A stretch of DNA of 64,000 nt from Dicaeum eximium (GCA_013396995.1 VWZP01002415.1:1119402-1183401); one strand, 5' to 3'; shown: positions 12,701 through 24,335, counted from the first letter of the stretch. The notes: generated by a model not told the origin, from the letters alone. Program-made: numbers and translations.

Positions 12701-14060
12701 ATTTACAACAAACCTTCAGAGTGGCTGAGTGATCCTCAGCTTCAGTACATGCAGAAAGAAACCCTGGCAGAAGGCAGACACTTGACCATAAAAAAATTTG
12801 TTCCTGTGATTAAACATCATAATCATAAACCCAGAGCAAGTGGCAGAGATAGGGTAAGATCTGTGGCTTCTTTGTGAGAACAGTTTTGCTAATCTCTTAC
12901 TATAATTTTTGAAGTGAATATATAATTTCTGTTGACTCTGTGGGTTCTAAGCATGCCAAGTTTTGGAATGTGTATTTTTGAAACTTAATTAGAAAAGCTA
13001 ATAAATAAATAAATAAATAAATAATATTTTTATTTTATTACATTAGAATTATATCTTAAAATTTAAACTTGGTCTTTCTGTGTCATAAATTATCTTCCAC
13101 TCTTAAAAAGATATTTTATGAACATTTTAATTTGTGATTAGAAGCTGTATTACTGTATAAAGAAAATTATTCTCTGTAGCCATGCAGGCTGCAAAAAAAG
13201 ATCCAGCAAAACTCCTTTCTGCCTGAAATCAATAATAAAATAAGTTCATTTCATACAAACACACATCTAAAGCTTTCATGACAGTCTAAAAAGTCTAAAA
13301 ATGCCTGCAGAGGATATGAGTTTATTGAATTTTCTTACTTTACTGTTTCATAGACTCTACCTTAACCAGATAGTATAATCTGATTGTATCAACCTAGAAG
13401 TATATAGGATTTTATTTTAATGTTAAAAAGGTCAATAGCTTTGGAACTTAAATTCTTTCTGTCTTCTATAGTGCACTAGAATCTCAGCACTGAAGTATTA
13501 CCAGATAACTTTAATAAAAAGAGGTTGGATTTTATAAACTAAAATTTACTTATTCATCTCCTATATATACAGTTAAGTTCTTTAGATGAATGCTTTCAAA
13601 GTATGTGGCAAAGCAATATATACTTTATTGAATGGTAAAGGAAATTTATATTAATGTGGTTGATATAGAAATAAAATTTCTTCCAAAGCATTTTTGCTAT
13701 AAAACTGTTACTGAATATTACATCTTTTTATCACCTCAGATGATATTCCAACATTTTAGTGCTTTATTCCAGCTCTGAAAATGTTTTAGTTTTACCAAAG
13801 ACATGTTCTGCTAAGTTCTGCATTGAAGCACTTTTGGTTTGGAATTTGAGTTAGATTTTAAAATTTGGTGACAGATATACCATTTGCTGAGCTATGCCAA
13901 GGCTTTCAGTTGGACTGCAGAACAGATTCATTTTGAATGATTTTTTTTTAGACTTCCATGAAGCTTCTGAAAATCTGGATCACATTAGACATAAAGGCTT
14001 AGGCATTTTCAGAGCCATAGAAGAAGTTTGCAATCATTTTCTATAGTACAAATGGGCTTA
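9781..14060. other. Unique AT-rich non-coding DNA
   Basis: I see no coding or RNA gene. A short duplication (AGTGATTTGA twice) lies near 12460 and a tetranucleotide repeat at 13001. The pyrimidine-rich patch at 11400-11690 holds a 93-codon frame rich in Leu, Phe, Ser and Pro, which is what such base composition produces by chance. Confidence 0.65.
13001..13024. repeat. (ATAA)6 microsatellite
   Basis: Six perfect copies of ATAA, followed by AT-rich sequence. Simple repeat. Confidence 0.9.
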
Positions 14061-14223
14061 TTTAGCACTCCTGTTATGGAAAAGATTCTACAATAATAAT
14101 ACTACTATTATAATACCATTTCTGTAATAATAGCACTTCTGTTATAAAACACCATTATTATAGAAATGCTATTATAAGACAAGCTCTGTTATTTAGAATT
14201 GCTTCTGCAATAAAAGTGCTAAA
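14061..14223. repeat. 163-bp imperfect palindrome, MITE-like foldback element
   Basis: The element begins TTTAGCACT (14061-14069) and ends AGTGCTAAA (14215-14223), exact inverted termini. The inner part folds on the same centre (about 14142). Positions 14107-14133 pair with 14152-14178 with about 23 of 27 bases complementary. A module like GCACTTCTGTTATAAAA occurs directly near 14064 and 14132 and in a decayed form near 14186-14216. The flanks show no convincing target duplication. No transposase is present. This architecture suits a non-autonomous DNA transposon, but a locally expanded AT-rich palindrome is an alternative. I do not recognise the family. Confidence 0.5.
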
Positions 14224-16610
14224 AAGTCTGCTTGTATTACAGAAAATTATTGCAAATTTTTCTTGCCTGGCAGTGAAATTTTTTATTCTGAATCTTGTCT
14301 GTCGCTGTTGGAAAGCCATTCTCACATGTACTCCAAAGCCTCTGTGAGTTACTCAACAGTGTGTATTTAAAATAGGGAATTACTGAACAGGCAAATGGAA
14401 AAAAGTCCAGTTGTCATTTATGCCATCTTCCATGTTCCTTATCTGCTGCTCACTTTTTGTCATAGACCAGAACTCTTATGTGGAAAGTGTATTCAGGCTT
14501 GTAGTGCAGATTTTACCACTGTGCATTCGGTAGAGGGGATGACATAAAAAAATATATGGAGAAAGGGAGCAAACTCTTTTGTTTCATCCTGTTACTTTTT
14601 CCAATTTTGAGCGCAGTTCACAAGAAACAGCGTCCAGTTTTTCCATTTGACTTCGTGCCATACTCTTATGCTCATAATATTCAACAGGAGGTAGATTCAA
14701 GAGGACTAAAATTCAGTCCATGTAGAAAGACTTCTATTAAACATTTTGAACCAATTAAGCCATTAGGGTCAGAGGTTCTTAATGAGTACTCAGCCTAAGG
14801 ACCAGCCTGCTCTGACCATCATCCTCCATTTGCAACCCACCACCAGTGGGTGCATTCCAAAGCCATAACGAATATCTATCTTTTGGGAGGAAGGAAACAA
14901 AAGGAAGAGCAAAAGGAACAAAAGAAATCCTCTAATTTTACCCCTGATTCCTCATATAGTGTGCTTTCTTTAAAGAAGTTCCTTTTCCACTACTATAGCT
15001 GTTCTAATGCACTCTCCACTTCCTTTATGTGCAATCGTCAATCCACCAGTGTTCCTGCACACAGAGCAGAAATTCTCATGGGTAAGGCATTTTAGAAAAA
15101 GATTAGGACAAATTTCTGAGTTTAGGCCTCAGACAGTCTTTGCCTAATGCATTAAATTTAGTGTGACGGAGTTACCTATAATTATTTTGGAAATGTTTGG
15201 GTCACAGTGTGAACTTTGTGTTAAGGACACAAAAGAGTTAATTCCCAGAAATTTATTTCATGTTTGCATACACTCTGACACAAGATCCCTCTTTTTTGTC
15301 TTTGCCATACTGGTGCAAAATTCCAAATACATTACATCTGTTTCATCTCCTGGATAAGGGTCATCTAGAAGGTAGAAATTCAACATGAATTCTATGGAAC
15401 TGCATCAGTCATATGCCAGAAGAAGATCCATCTTCTAGGTTTCTGACTTTTGTCATAGCTGTTTTCTGCTGAAAACAATGAGTCTCAAAACTTGAATTAA
15501 TCCTATTTTTTTTTTTCTTTTTTTTTCAGTTTACGGTTCCTTTACTAAGGAAATTTCATTACAGTAATCATTCCTCTACCCATAATTTCAGTGTAATAGT
15601 ACATTTTAAAAACATGCAAATCTAATCTTGAGTTTTGCCTTGCAGTTCTCCAAGAATGTAATTTGGGCATGAATTGGAGCCATTAGATAGCAACAATATG
15701 ACTATTACTGTGCTAAAACTTCTCCAGTAGCATAAGGAGAATATTAAGTCTTTCTCATTTAAAATTTGTTCTCACTCTCCATCACGAATTTTTTGAAATT
15801 GTACCATGAGTGTCATCAGACTAGAATTTTCTTTTTAATTATTTTAAAATTAGTTTTATTATTTAGTGGAAGGAAAAAAGTGCTAGTGAGTTTTGATGCT
15901 CTTTTGTACTCCTGTAAGTTGCTAAAGGCTTTGTTTTTACACTGCTAAATACATTACTTAGTCCATAGAGTTTATTAGTGCCTTTGGGTACCATATTTTC
16001 TTGAAAATAGCATACACTTGTGTGCTTATTTGTATCTCCTAATGCTTTAGTGCTTGTGCTCTCTTTTTGTGTTATTTTTCAGTTGATACTTACCAGTACT
16101 TGTATTGGGTAACATCTGCTGTTTTGGTTCTTCGTTGCAATAGCTCCCTTAAGACTTTTAGTACAAAAAGTGAGTTTATTGTTAGCAGCTACAGTACTAC
16201 AAAGACAATCCTGTGGTGGCAGTGGAACCTTTTTCTTGGTAGATCCAAAGAAAATGCTCTTTCAAACAATAATTTGCTCAAAAAGTTGAGGTTTTGGTAA
16301 GGTAAATGATTTCTATTTTAAAAGGAAGGCTATGTCCCACAGCCTCAGGCAAAAAAAACCAAAAAACCTCCAAACATGAGCAGTTAAAAAAAAAAAATCA
16401 GGTATTTATTTTTGAAATCTATGCAATGGAAATGTTGGCTGCTTTTGGTATTTAAAAACAAAGCACTTATACTTTCTATTTCAAGCATACACTTTTCATT
16501 TAAAATGAAGCATACACAAAAGAGCTAGACAACCCCAGTGCAAAATACTTATAAGTCTTAAGAAAATTTGAATATTTCAAGTTTTCTGTTTTTCTGCAAA
16601 AAGAAGATAG
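14224..16610. other. Unique AT-rich non-coding DNA
   Basis: Nothing codes convincingly here. A strong acceptor-like sequence, about 20 T/C bases ending in CAG at 15527-15529, is not followed by a credible exon. A-rich runs with CC interruptions at 16350-16400 look like degenerate poly(A). Frames of 60-81 codons are compositionally random. Confidence 0.6.
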
Positions 16611-16615
16611 ATTGG

Positions 16616-17160
16616 TGTAAGGACTTAACGAATGCAGTTGCATGTCTCAAAACACTGTCCCCATAAGATAAGCCACCACAACAGAACTTGAGACAAATGA
16701 AGACACCAACAGGAAGATGCTCATTCCAGGCTTGGTGAGGCAGATCTGGGTGATGCATCCAGACAAAAATTCCCTCCATGGCAAACTGTGGGACAGGCAG
16801 TGCTGCTTATGCACAGGCCATGTCACATGATGGGAACAGCACCTACACCCTGTGGATAGCCAGGACTAGGGAGTACAGAAGTGGTACCTCCAGAAGAGCT
16901 GCTCTGGGACCCTGCCCTACTGAAGGCCAGGGTGAAGAAGGACCAGTGGGACACTGCAGGAATCCACATGGGATGATATCTATTGCTTAATTTCCCTCTC
17001 TCTCTCACTCTCTCTTTCTTCCCCCATCTTCTCTCCTCCTATTTCTTTCTATCTCTCTAGCTCTCATTTACTGTTAAATAAAATGTGTACCATTGACTTC
17101 AGCACATGGTCTTTGAATCTCAGCTCATGGAGAAGCATCCATTATAAGTAGATTATACTA
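16616..17160 (+). mobile_element. Probable solo LTR, ERVL-type endogenous retrovirus
   Basis: The segment starts TGTAAGGAC and has a moderately GC-rich U3-like body. A long CT-rich tract (16992-17061) leads into ACTGTTAAATAAAATG with a polyadenylation signal AATAAA at 17077-17082, followed by an R/U5-like tail. This U3, pyrimidine tract and AATAAA order is what I would expect of avian ERVL LTRs. The 5-mer ATTGG flanks it on both sides (16611-16615 and 17161-17165), which fits the 5-bp target duplication of ERVL. The 3' end reads ACTA rather than the canonical CA, so the right boundary or last bases may have decayed. No gag, pol or env sequence adjoins it, so it would be a recombination-derived solo LTR. 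The 70-codon frame inside is not a gene. Confidence 0.55.
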
Positions 17161-17869
17161 ATTGGTCAGAATAAAATTTTCCATCATTGTTTGTTTACCT
17201 ATCAATTCTAACCCAAATTAAATAAGGCCTTTTTTTCTGACTCTGCCTAGTGAAGCCCTGGCTATGGCTGTGCCTTGGATATAGCACCTATATGGCACTC
17301 TGATCATGTCCCTGTAGTTCTCAAGTATAAAACTGAAGGTGTTTTTTTCATCTTTCGTTCATTTTCTAAGTTATTGTACAAAACCCAAGAAGTTCAGGCA
17401 CTTCTGTACCGGAGGGTGCACTCTTCCAACACCCAAGCCTCATGATGGTTCAGAGATTTCTTCTCAGAACAGCTTAACTCAGGAAATGCCTGTATTCAGC
17501 CAGTCAGGTTATGCCTCCCTAAGGTTTAATTACTTCTCGTGATAAGTTTGGCAGGTCAAACTCATGACTTAAGTTTCCAGATTCTCTATTTTCCCATGAA
17601 TAGCAAGGTAGATTGATATTTCTTTACTAAAGTTTATGAAAACTCATTACTAAACCTGCAAGGTCTCTGCTGGGTTAGATCTTATAGGTATGTCCAAAGC
17701 ACAGACATGAAGAGGAGCAGCAATTGCCTGCTTCTACTTAGGAGAATGGTGGTAGCAGCCATGGTGTTGCTATCCACTTTTTTCATAACAGCTTAGTAAC
17801 TTCAACTGACACACATGAAGTAGATCTGGTTTTATTCCCTTTTCTGCTGACAGGTTTAAACTGAAACAT

Positions 17870-17995
17870 TTTACCTCACAGGAGGGTGAGAAATGCAGAC
17901 ACCAACAGGAAGATGCTCGTTCCAGGCCTGGTGAGGCAGATCTGGCTCAACAGGCTACTTGGCAGGTTGGGTGATATCATGCTCCACCCTCACAC
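17870..17995 (+). mobile_element. Partial copy of the U3 sequence found at 16.70 kb
   Basis: The bases from about 17898 to 17946 match 16701-16750 almost perfectly (shared core 'gacaccaacaggaagatgct', then 'ttccaggc.tggtgaggcagatctgg'), in the same orientation. After the core this copy carries about 26 extra bases and then resumes with a 'ggtgat..catgctcca' counterpart of the first copy's 'ggtgatgcatcca'. It lacks the pyrimidine tract and AATAAA, so it is only a U3 fragment of the same or a close LTR family. Confidence 0.6.
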
Positions 17996-18428
17996 AGTAT
18001 TTTAATCTTGAGCATAAATGAGGCACCAACACAACTATGGAGTTCTAAACTGAGGATTGTCTATTTCCTGTCCCATTTGGTCTCCTTCTTAAGCAACTAA
18101 GAAAACAGAAGCTTTTGATAAACATTTCACCAACCCACCTATCTTTCTGGGTTCTGACACCTTAGTTTGGTACACAAATAGGTGCTTAAAGTGAGAAGAA
18201 ACATGGAGGATTTGAAAAAAGAAATAAATAAGACTTCATTTTTGAAAAACATTTTTTTAGGGAAGCTGAGCTAATACATACAACTTTGGTAGATGACAGA
18301 ATGTATAATTTTATTTTATCTTGCCTCTGTTGTGTTAAAGGGAACCTAAGCCATTACATAGGATAAGCATGAAAATAGGACTATATCTTGTTTTCAAAAG
18401 AAGCCAGTCAAGCCATTTGGTGCTGTTG

Positions 18429-18469
18429 ATCAGGTATTGACAGGATCAGGTATTGACAGGATCAGGTAT
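18429..18469. repeat. 16-bp tandem repeat, 2.6 copies
   Basis: The unit ATCAGGTATTGACAGG is repeated exactly twice, followed by nine bases of a third copy. It is a local slippage-type duplication. Confidence 0.9.
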
Positions 18470-19019
18470 CCAAAATTCAGCCTACCCACTATCTTAATAC
18501 AATTCTTAGAGAGGTTGTGTAGCCCAGCATCTAATTTAAAAGTGGAACAATTATTAACCTAGTGTCAGAATAGGTAGATGCTCAGAGGAGTAAAATCAAG
18601 CAAGCCAGAAAGAGAACAAGCAGGTAACTGCCCTGATAACCATGGCACAGGGGAATTTCATTAATGAATCTACCTTTTCACTATGTCATCCCCATCATTC
18701 TGTTTGTTCTACAGGGGCCCTGATAATTAATGGCAGCTTCTTAACTGTGTTCTGCACAAGAAGAATTGTGCAGTCTCTTGCCATACCCAGGGTACAGGGG
18801 TGTTTCTTTGGCTCTTAAACAAGCAAGGGAGTTACTGCTGACTTTTCCACAAGAAAGTAAATTTTGGCTAGGGATGCTTAACTCTTTTAAGAAACCATAA
18901 TTTATAATTTTCTAGTTATTGTTAAGATAACATAATCTGAAAGGAATGGGTGGACTGAACGAGGGTTAGAATAAGTGTGTTTGTGTTCCTTAGATCCAGA
19001 TTGTTCTACAGCAGCCTTT

Positions 19020-19440
19020 TAAAGATCATCACTCTGGTCATATACTTCACTGCAAATTGTTGCAAGTCCTTCCTAGTAAACTGTGGCCCAGTGTCAAACA
19101 CTGTGTCAGATATTCAATGTCTAGCAAAAATACATTCGCATAATCACCTGTTCAACTGCAATGGAATCTAGTAATGCTATCTCAGGAAAATTAAATCATA
19201 GTCTAGAATTAATACAGACATCTCCCTAGTCATTTTAAGTAAATCAAGGACTGCTTTACTCCAGGGTGCAATTTATTCTGTCCCACCATAGAGGTTTCTT
19301 TGGACTGTCAGAGCCTGTATTTTTGCACATGTGACAAAGCCTGGATAAATTCTCCAATGGCACTCTTCAGGAGCAATATCAAACGTGTCTAGTCTGTCTC
19401 TGTGGTTTTTCAGTCCTTTGATTTATCTTTCAGTTATCTG
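19020..19440 (-). pseudogene. Ty3/Gypsy integrase remnant
   Basis: On the minus strand a CHMC zinc-finger half-motif is encoded at 19325-19336, followed by a K-P-L context typical of the HHCC domain exit. The core follows: FPEIALL at 19169-19189, then EQVIMRM, FARH at 19118-19129, then DTV and the catalytic-aspartate block ending GPQFT at 19075-19089, and DLQQFA at 19051-19068. This succession is the signature of K02A2.6-like Ty3/Gypsy integrases (FARHGIP..., SDNGPQF...). The blocks are in different frames with several stops. The third catalytic region (glutamate within a P.NG.AE context) is not readable, so the core is truncated or eroded. It cannot encode an active enzyme. Confidence 0.75.
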
Positions 19441-19626
19441 TTTTACAATATTTTTTCAGTAACATTGCCAACTCCCTATTTTTATAATTTGAAGTTCCTG
19501 TATGAATTCAGGCCTTGATTTTGTTTTGGGGCTTGGAAAGCGCTGTTCTGGCTAGGCTGTAGTACTAATAATCATGTCATCATCCTGAACTGCTGCAACC
19601 TACACTTTTCCTGTAATGAGACAGTT

Positions 19627-20060
19627 TTAAAAACCAGTTTGATAGTAACTCAAGGTTTGGATTTTATTCCAATGAAGCTTTATCAAATGCTCTAAAAAAT
19701 ATTCATGCAGCAACCAAGTTTCCCTCAGATTGTAATTAGTTTGCAAATCATCAGTTTTTAATTTAAAAATAGTAGCCACACTTTCAGGGTGGTGCTTTGC
19801 TAAGTTGACTTGGGTCTGTGCTGCATTGTTAACATTTAAAGTGGGTCTTCTGTAAATAAAGACATGAATCTTTTTGTCATGGACTAAACACAAACCCAAT
19901 TTCTTTACACTGGACTAAGCTTTTGTCAGTGGCCAGAGTGAGTAAAGTGCTGATTTACAATTCTGACCATATTACTTTATGAGAACTTTGCCAGTTCACT
20001 CCTTTGACCAATCTATGATCAGCTTATTTTGCACTTTGGTACTGACTTTCCGTGGGTCTG
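19627..20060 (-). pseudogene. Ty3/Gypsy reverse-transcriptase N-terminal remnant
   Basis: A minus-strand frame open for 90 codons (19899-19627) begins with LCLVHDKK and continues through IYRRPTL (19837-19854). This resembles the conserved 'LR(L/I)CLDPKDLN..I.R' start of Gypsy reverse transcriptase. Just upstream, PRKV at 20044-20055 and a following lysine-rich stretch resemble the 'aPRKVP.alr.kl..EL' lead-in. The catalytic YxDD region and RNase H are not readable and were probably lost, because integrase follows within a few hundred bases. The identification is weaker than for integrase and depends on the order of blocks. Confidence 0.45.
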
Positions 20061-21329
20061 CATCTCTGCACAGTAGTGAGTTTAAGATTTTAGTTCAATA
20101 ACCTGGTCTCCTATTAAAAAAATAGAGTAAATGAAATTAAAGAATAGTGCCTGGGACCTTTTAGTCTGGAAGCAGACATTTTACTATTTCACGTATTTAA
20201 ATTTAAGGAAAAAAAGCACCTTCCTTTGTTTTTTCCCAAGAGTACTTGAAGCCTGTTCTTTTAGTTAATTTGGTTCCTTCTGCCTAAGTCAAGCTTTTAT
20301 AGGAACCTGAACAGAGGACTTGTTAGATTTTCAGCTGCTCTCTGTTCTTCAGAGCTTCTCAATACCTAAGAAGTCTTCAGACTACTTCCCTGTATTTGTT
20401 TTGACTCCTTGACCTGTCAATAACGTCATGCTTTTGATGAAGAGAAGGCTTTGTATCTGCAAATTACTGCTGTAATTTGTTTCTTTAGCAGTTTATGGCT
20501 TTACCTTCACCTCTGTTTTGCAGATATTTTTAATTATATTTTATTACCTCTTTCTTTTCTTTTAATGCTGGTAACACTGTCTTTGACATCCCACTGACTC
20601 ATTGCACTAATGCTCAGCTTAAAGTTAATAAATGTCCCATTTACTTTCAGGTTGACAGTCTATTTATCTTCTGATGATGGGCAATACTGCCAGAAAAAAA
20701 AAAAACATCCAAGGAAGTCATGCTGCAGTTAGCCTCTCTGTCTGTGCTATGCATACTTGACTGGTGCCTGCAAACTTTCATGCACTGATATTAACGAGTG
20801 CATGTCTTTAATCTTTTTTCATCTGACAGATATTGTGCTATTTTTCATAGACTCTGTAAGTCTGTGGTCTCTACCGAAGTGCCTTTGATTTTGTGCTATT
20901 ATGCCTTAGGTATCTCTTCTGTAGTCTGGATTTTCAGTCTTATTTATTCTTTAAGATACTGTCCATTTCCATAAGCATTATTCTTGAGGGAATGATTCCC
21001 GCTGCTTAGCACATTCTGCTTGTGATATCAGGTTAATCCGTGTCTCCCATCTGTCTTAGTAAGATACACAGGGCTGGGGCATGGACCTGAAAGCTCCCCT
21101 TTGCTCATTCCTACTGTTAAATGGTGAGCATGGCCTCTGTCAGAGTTTAACCCCACCTGTAGAAGGGTGAGTGGCCTGAGTCAAGCTCTGTTCTCAGCAG
21201 GCAGTCTGCTTGTGGCCAGTCTGGTAATAGAGATAAAGTAGAGAAGCTGTATGGATGCAAGTCACACTGTGCCATTTGACCATAGGACCAGGAAATGGTC
21301 CCTGGTCCACTGTAATTCCTAGCCTAAAA

Positions 21330-21545
21330 CTAGCCTTTGAGGTCCTTTTCCATAATGTCTTCCCCTTGCCAAATATTATTAACAATCTGGTCCTTATCAC
21401 AGACTGCATAAGTTAAGATTGACAACATCAAAATAAAGTGAAAGTGCTTTACAATTTCTCCAGGTAACTTTCTATTTAATATATCCCCCTCAGAAGACAA
21501 GACAGTACTCAAATTTTTGCAATGTAGTTTCATAGTTGGCATCTT
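21330..21545 (-). pseudogene. Possible Ty3/Gypsy gag remnant
   Basis: The minus-strand frame open for 70 codons contains LPGEIVKHF, then CDKDQIVNNI (21372-21401), then EDIMEKDLK. This resembles the capsid motif order of K02A2.6-like gag: 'PGES...F...L', then 'RD.IV.GI', then 'REKLL'. It lies upstream of the reverse-transcriptase remnant, as expected. No CCHC knuckle is visible between this block and the RT remnant. The call is tentative. Confidence 0.35.
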
Positions 21546-23330
21546 TTATCTGAGCTAGCTGAAAATTACTGAGCACATGAAATGCATTAAAATCTGCTGT
21601 TGTCAGTAATAGGGTTATTTTTTGATGGTATTCTCTGACATGGGCAATTGACATTGATTGCAAATGCAGAATGAGACAATCTGATTCTCTTTGTCAGTTG
21701 TTTTCATTCAGTGACCTGTCAAAAACTGGACCTTCTTGACACAGTTTTAGCTCAGTAATAAGTATTTTCTTCTCTAGAACTATTTCAAATTGTGTACCAG
21801 AGAACTTCAACTCTCCATCTGTGCACTCTTCCACTAGTATTTACTTTTGTTTAGCAATTTCTATTCATATTATGGTGCTCAACAAGGGTTTCCAAGCACT
21901 GGGCATTATAGTACTCAGTTATTGCAAATAATCTGCACAACAAAATGGTTCCCAAAGCTGAACCACTTAAAAGCACAGAGCCCAAATCATGCTACCTGTC
22001 TGAAATGTTCTTTTCATGGAGGGTCATGTTTCAATCTGTAACTGATAAAATAATGAGGAGGGTACTGCATTGCATTAAGTCATATTTCAGTTCAGGAAGG
22101 CTGGGAAAAAAAAATGGAGGCTTTCCACATCACTGCATCTGAGCTGCAAGTGGATCATCAATTTTAATTCCTTACAAAATAAAATAGGAAAATGGATTTA
22201 ACAGAGATATTTCTTTTATGAGTTCTCTTTGAGCATTTACACTTGAGAAGTGAAATGTTATACTGAACCAAAATTTGCTTTAATTTGAAAATCTCTAAAT
22301 ATGGAATACTTAGATGTTTCTAGGCTAGGAACCTAGCTTTCCTAAGTTCACTCTATTACCAACAGAGGGAGGCAGGCATTTCCTGAGGGGAATTATTTTA
22401 AGAACTCTAGCTAATAATGCCATTTGAATTCACCATCCCAAACCAAGATGAATACTATTTAACTCAAGCAGTGCTTGCTGCCTGTAAGGACAGACATCAT
22501 CGAATCCAACCTTCCCAAACAGAAGATTTTACACACTCATCTACTTCCTTGGTGTTTTCTCTGGGATTAGCTTAGTTTTAGACATTTAGGTGTCAAGATT
22601 GCATAGTCATTTATATGCTGGCTAAACATTGTTTAGAGTTCCACATAGGCATTTTTATACTGATAGGCAAATCTATATTGATTTCATTTTGTAGAGTGGG
22701 AGAATTTATTCCTTACTTTTGTGACATATCATATTAATGACTGGGAGAAGCTAATGTTTTTGTTTATTCTGTCTGTGAGTTTGTCACAGCTCCCTGTGAA
22801 AATTTATGTTGTATTGGTCATTTAATGACTTGTTTTATGGATGTTTTAATTCACCTGTGTGAGGAAGCACTTGTTTAAAAAAACACAAACAAAAACCCTC
22901 AAGCACCCTCCCCCTTTATTATAGCAGAAGTGTCAAGAAATGCATTAGAATATAATTGTTATTGAGGCATGATCTAAAGATGTGTGACCATAATTTCACT
23001 TCCCTGGAGAGGGTTGGTCAGTTCACTGAAGTATGGAGGATATGAGTGATTCATCACTCCTTACCACCATGCATGTGTTGTTATCAAAGCAAATAAAGTT
23101 GTATTGCTATCTGGGGAGCAGAAGTTAGAACATATAGTTGATAAGAGTTTTACATGTGGTTATGGCTATGTGATTTGTCTATACTTATAAATATTTTATT
23201 GCTTTTCACCTGTTTTTTAACTACAAATGATGTGTTGTGAAATAACAAAACTAGTCTAGTCAATGACTCTATTTTATAATAAATTGCTTTCTATATTTTC
23301 TTTCATGGACAACTGATTTTTCTAGTAGTA

Positions 23331-23348
23331 TAGATAGATAGATAGATG
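23331..23348. repeat. (TAGA)n microsatellite
   Basis: Four perfect tandem copies of TAGA, with a degenerate fifth. Simple repeat. Confidence 0.85.
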
Positions 23349-24281
23349 AGCTTTTTGTTGGTAGCTAAATTATCATACATGTTGTGATCTTGTTGCTTTT
23401 GCCAATGCTGCAGCAACATCTGGTGGTATGGTGAAAGCTGATCAAGTGAAGGCTTCCCATCTTCTGAATTTGGATAAGTTTTTGAAATGCCATCCTGCAT
23501 CTCAGAAATGAGCTCTGCAGGGAGTTATGCAAAAGTTTTTTATTTTGCTCCTGCTGCACTGCCACAGTCTAAAGTCATGTCAAAAGAAATAAATTTGTGC
23601 TATGCTTTTTGACTTGAAACAGCTCTTCTGTTTAGAGATGTTCACAGAGGTGGTTTGATAAACTGTGGTTAGCCTTGAGCTCTTTTCTCCCCCAATGAAC
23701 AAGTCAAGTAATCTTCAAGCAGTTCAAGCTAGTGTAATGAAAAAACACTTAAGGAAAAACAATTGTGCTGACATACCCATGCTCTCTTCCTTGACGTTTT
23801 ACATGATCCTACCAGTCTTTCAAAGCTGTGTGTAACCTCAGAGACCACTGTGACTCATCTTTTATGGTTAGTAAATAATTGAAAAATGATTAAAGATGAT
23901 TACATGCTGAAGTTGCCTTATGATAGATCTGCATTATTTAAACACATTTTTTTAAATGCCTCTCTTCTAGAAAAGCTAGCAAATTATTCAAATTATTTTA
24001 ATGATAATGAAAGATTTTGAAATGGAGTATCTAGACCAGTGCTGATTCTGGAGCTATGTATTTCTTTAATTCAAAGCTTGTTTGATTCAAATACTTGTAT
24101 ATATGATTCAAATAGTAAACGGAACACTATGAATACACCAGAGAGTATAAAATCCTACCATTAAATATTTTCATGATGAGTTGCTATTTTGAATTCAGGT
24201 TTACTTATCATCATGAAAATTCAAATATAAAACTATTTTGAATTCATTACATAACTTCCTCCAGTTTTTATACCAACAAAT

Positions 24282-24335
24282 TTCATTGATTTCAGTGGAA
24301 TTACTGCAGGTTTATACTGGATTAATTGAAGGGGG
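24282..24335 (+). repeat. Ancient amniote interspersed repeat scrap
   Basis: The string 'cattgatttcagtggaattactgcaggtttatactgg' resembles a repeat abundant in turtles, crocodilians and birds, with the core 'ATTGACTTCAGTGGAGTTACTCC..ATTTACACC.GTGTAA'. I do not know its formal family name with certainty. It is short and diverged, so it predates the bird radiation. Confidence 0.4.

Larger units (their letters stand above)
17161..18969. other. Mostly unique non-coding DNA with an LTR scrap and a small tandem repeat
   Basis: Apart from the LTR-related fragment at 17870-17995 and the 16-bp tandem repeat at 18429-18469, nothing is recognisable. No frame exceeds 70 codons. Confidence 0.6.
18970..21545 (-). 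mobile_element. Decayed Ty3/Gypsy LTR retrotransposon (minus strand)
   Basis: Read on the minus strand, three blocks occur in the order expected for a Ty3/Gypsy element: a gag-like block (about 21545-21330), the start of reverse transcriptase (about 20060-19780) and integrase (about 19440-19020). All are broken by stops and frameshifts. The total span of about 2.5 kb is shorter than gag-pol of an intact element, so internal deletions are likely, chiefly in protease, the rest of RT and RNase H. No matching LTR pair was found. The LTR at 16.6 kb lies on the opposite strand and is unrelated by orientation. The element is dead. Superfamily assignment rests mainly on the integrase. Confidence 0.65.

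Noticed and set aside
15506..15529. Strong polypyrimidine tract ending in CAG
   Set aside because: It is acceptor-like, but no downstream donor or open exon follows, and T-rich runs are common in this DNA.
20100..21320. Protease, zinc knuckle and RNase H of the Gypsy fossil
   Set aside because: I searched the minus strand for these between the gag-like block and the RT remnant, and for RNase H before integrase. No motif could be read with confidence.
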